Below are positions 63,883-64,000 of a DNA stretch of 64,000 bases, one piece after another. Under the pieces are notes generated by a model. The model was not told the origin of the DNA. It saw nothing but the letters and a program-made list of their open reading frames with translations, and did not search any database. Position numbers and translations under genes: made by a program. The stretch is from Segetibacter sp. (GTDB lineage: Bacteria > Bacteroidota > Bacteroidia > Chitinophagales > Chitinophagaceae): contig JAQBNO010000097.1 of the NCBI GenBank assembly GCA_028288485.1, positions 30,276 to 94,275 on the forward strand, in the 5' to 3' direction. Numbering within the stretch: the first letter of the stretch is position 1; each line of letters begins with the position of its first letter.

Positions 63883-64000
63883 AAAGCTTACGGGCAATTA
63901 GTACTACTCGGCTTTGATGTTACCACCTTTACACCTGTAGCCTATCAACGTCATAGTCTCTGACGACCCTTAAAAGTAAACTCATCTTGAGGTAGGTTTC
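63883..64000 (-). rRNA. rrl: 23S ribosomal RNA, 3' end (partial)
   Basis: The minus strand carries the conserved 3'-terminal part of 23S rRNA, including GAGTAGTACTAATTGCCCGT and CCTACCTCAAGATGAG (helices near the 3' end). Only about the last 118 bases lie in the window. The 3' end is placed at about 63883 and could be off by a few bases. The 16S gene is outside. Confidence 0.9.

Overview
The window is a stretch of a low-GC chromosome from a member of the Bacteroidota, most likely family Chitinophagaceae. This placing rests on the gene content: a SusC/SusD pair, the order bamD–omega–coaBC–PorD/DUF4835–DUF4296, OmpA proteins with TSP3 calcium repeats, a DUF2807 protein, futalosine-route menaquinone genes, and promoters of the TTG-N18..20-TAnnTTTG type in place of -35/-10 boxes. 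No species can be named from sequence reading alone. No mobile elements, phage genes, CRISPR arrays or tRNA genes were recognised.

Layout. 1-6.4 kb: end of fabD, a pterin operon (two tandem PTPS/QueD-family genes and folE), the divergent mqnB-mqnD pair, a photolyase and a class IV aminotransferase. 6.6-12.6 kb: a signalling island with three NarL/LuxR-type response regulators, one sensor-poor histidine kinase, a small unknown protein and two multi-pass membrane proteins whose frames contain no usable ATG start. 12.9-17.7 kb: a Spy-like periplasmic protein, accB-accC, and DUF6766 and DUF4407 membrane proteins. 18-23.5 kb: yidC, two secreted unknowns, a TPR protein and an EF-P with arginine at the loop tip. 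24-30.6 kb: pyrG, proC, hldD and purL. 31-37.9 kb: a DUF2807 protein, then a minus-strand run bamD, omega, coaBC, PorD-like, DUF4296, scoA, an unknown gene and scoB. 38-47.4 kb: two OmpA/TSP3 paralogues, a polyprenyl diphosphate synthase, recJ and htpG. 47.7-49.7 kb: rpsF-rpsR-rplI and a glycine-rich RRM protein. 50.2-62.8 kb: a minus-strand locus SusC, SusD, giant ASPIC/VCBS lipoprotein, cytochrome c-VCBS protein, redoxin and a frameshifted vanadium-haloperoxidase-like protein. 63.6-64 kb: 5S rRNA and the 3' end of 23S rRNA.

How the genes work together. Much of the window is housekeeping: menaquinone synthesis (MqnB, MqnD and probably the polyprenyl synthase for the side chain), fatty acid initiation (FabD, AccB, AccC), envelope assembly (YidC, BamD, OmpA, HldD), nucleotide synthesis (PyrG, PurL) and translation. 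The accessory part is the SusCD locus, which has no glycoside hydrolase and instead carries secreted or lipid-anchored beta-propeller, cytochrome and haloperoxidase-like proteins. It is the best candidate here for a little-described system. A second theme is a family of short intergenic repeats, with cores GCGACGCAACGATG or GAGTGACACAACGATG, present at more than a dozen non-coding sites, including one inside the SusCD locus.
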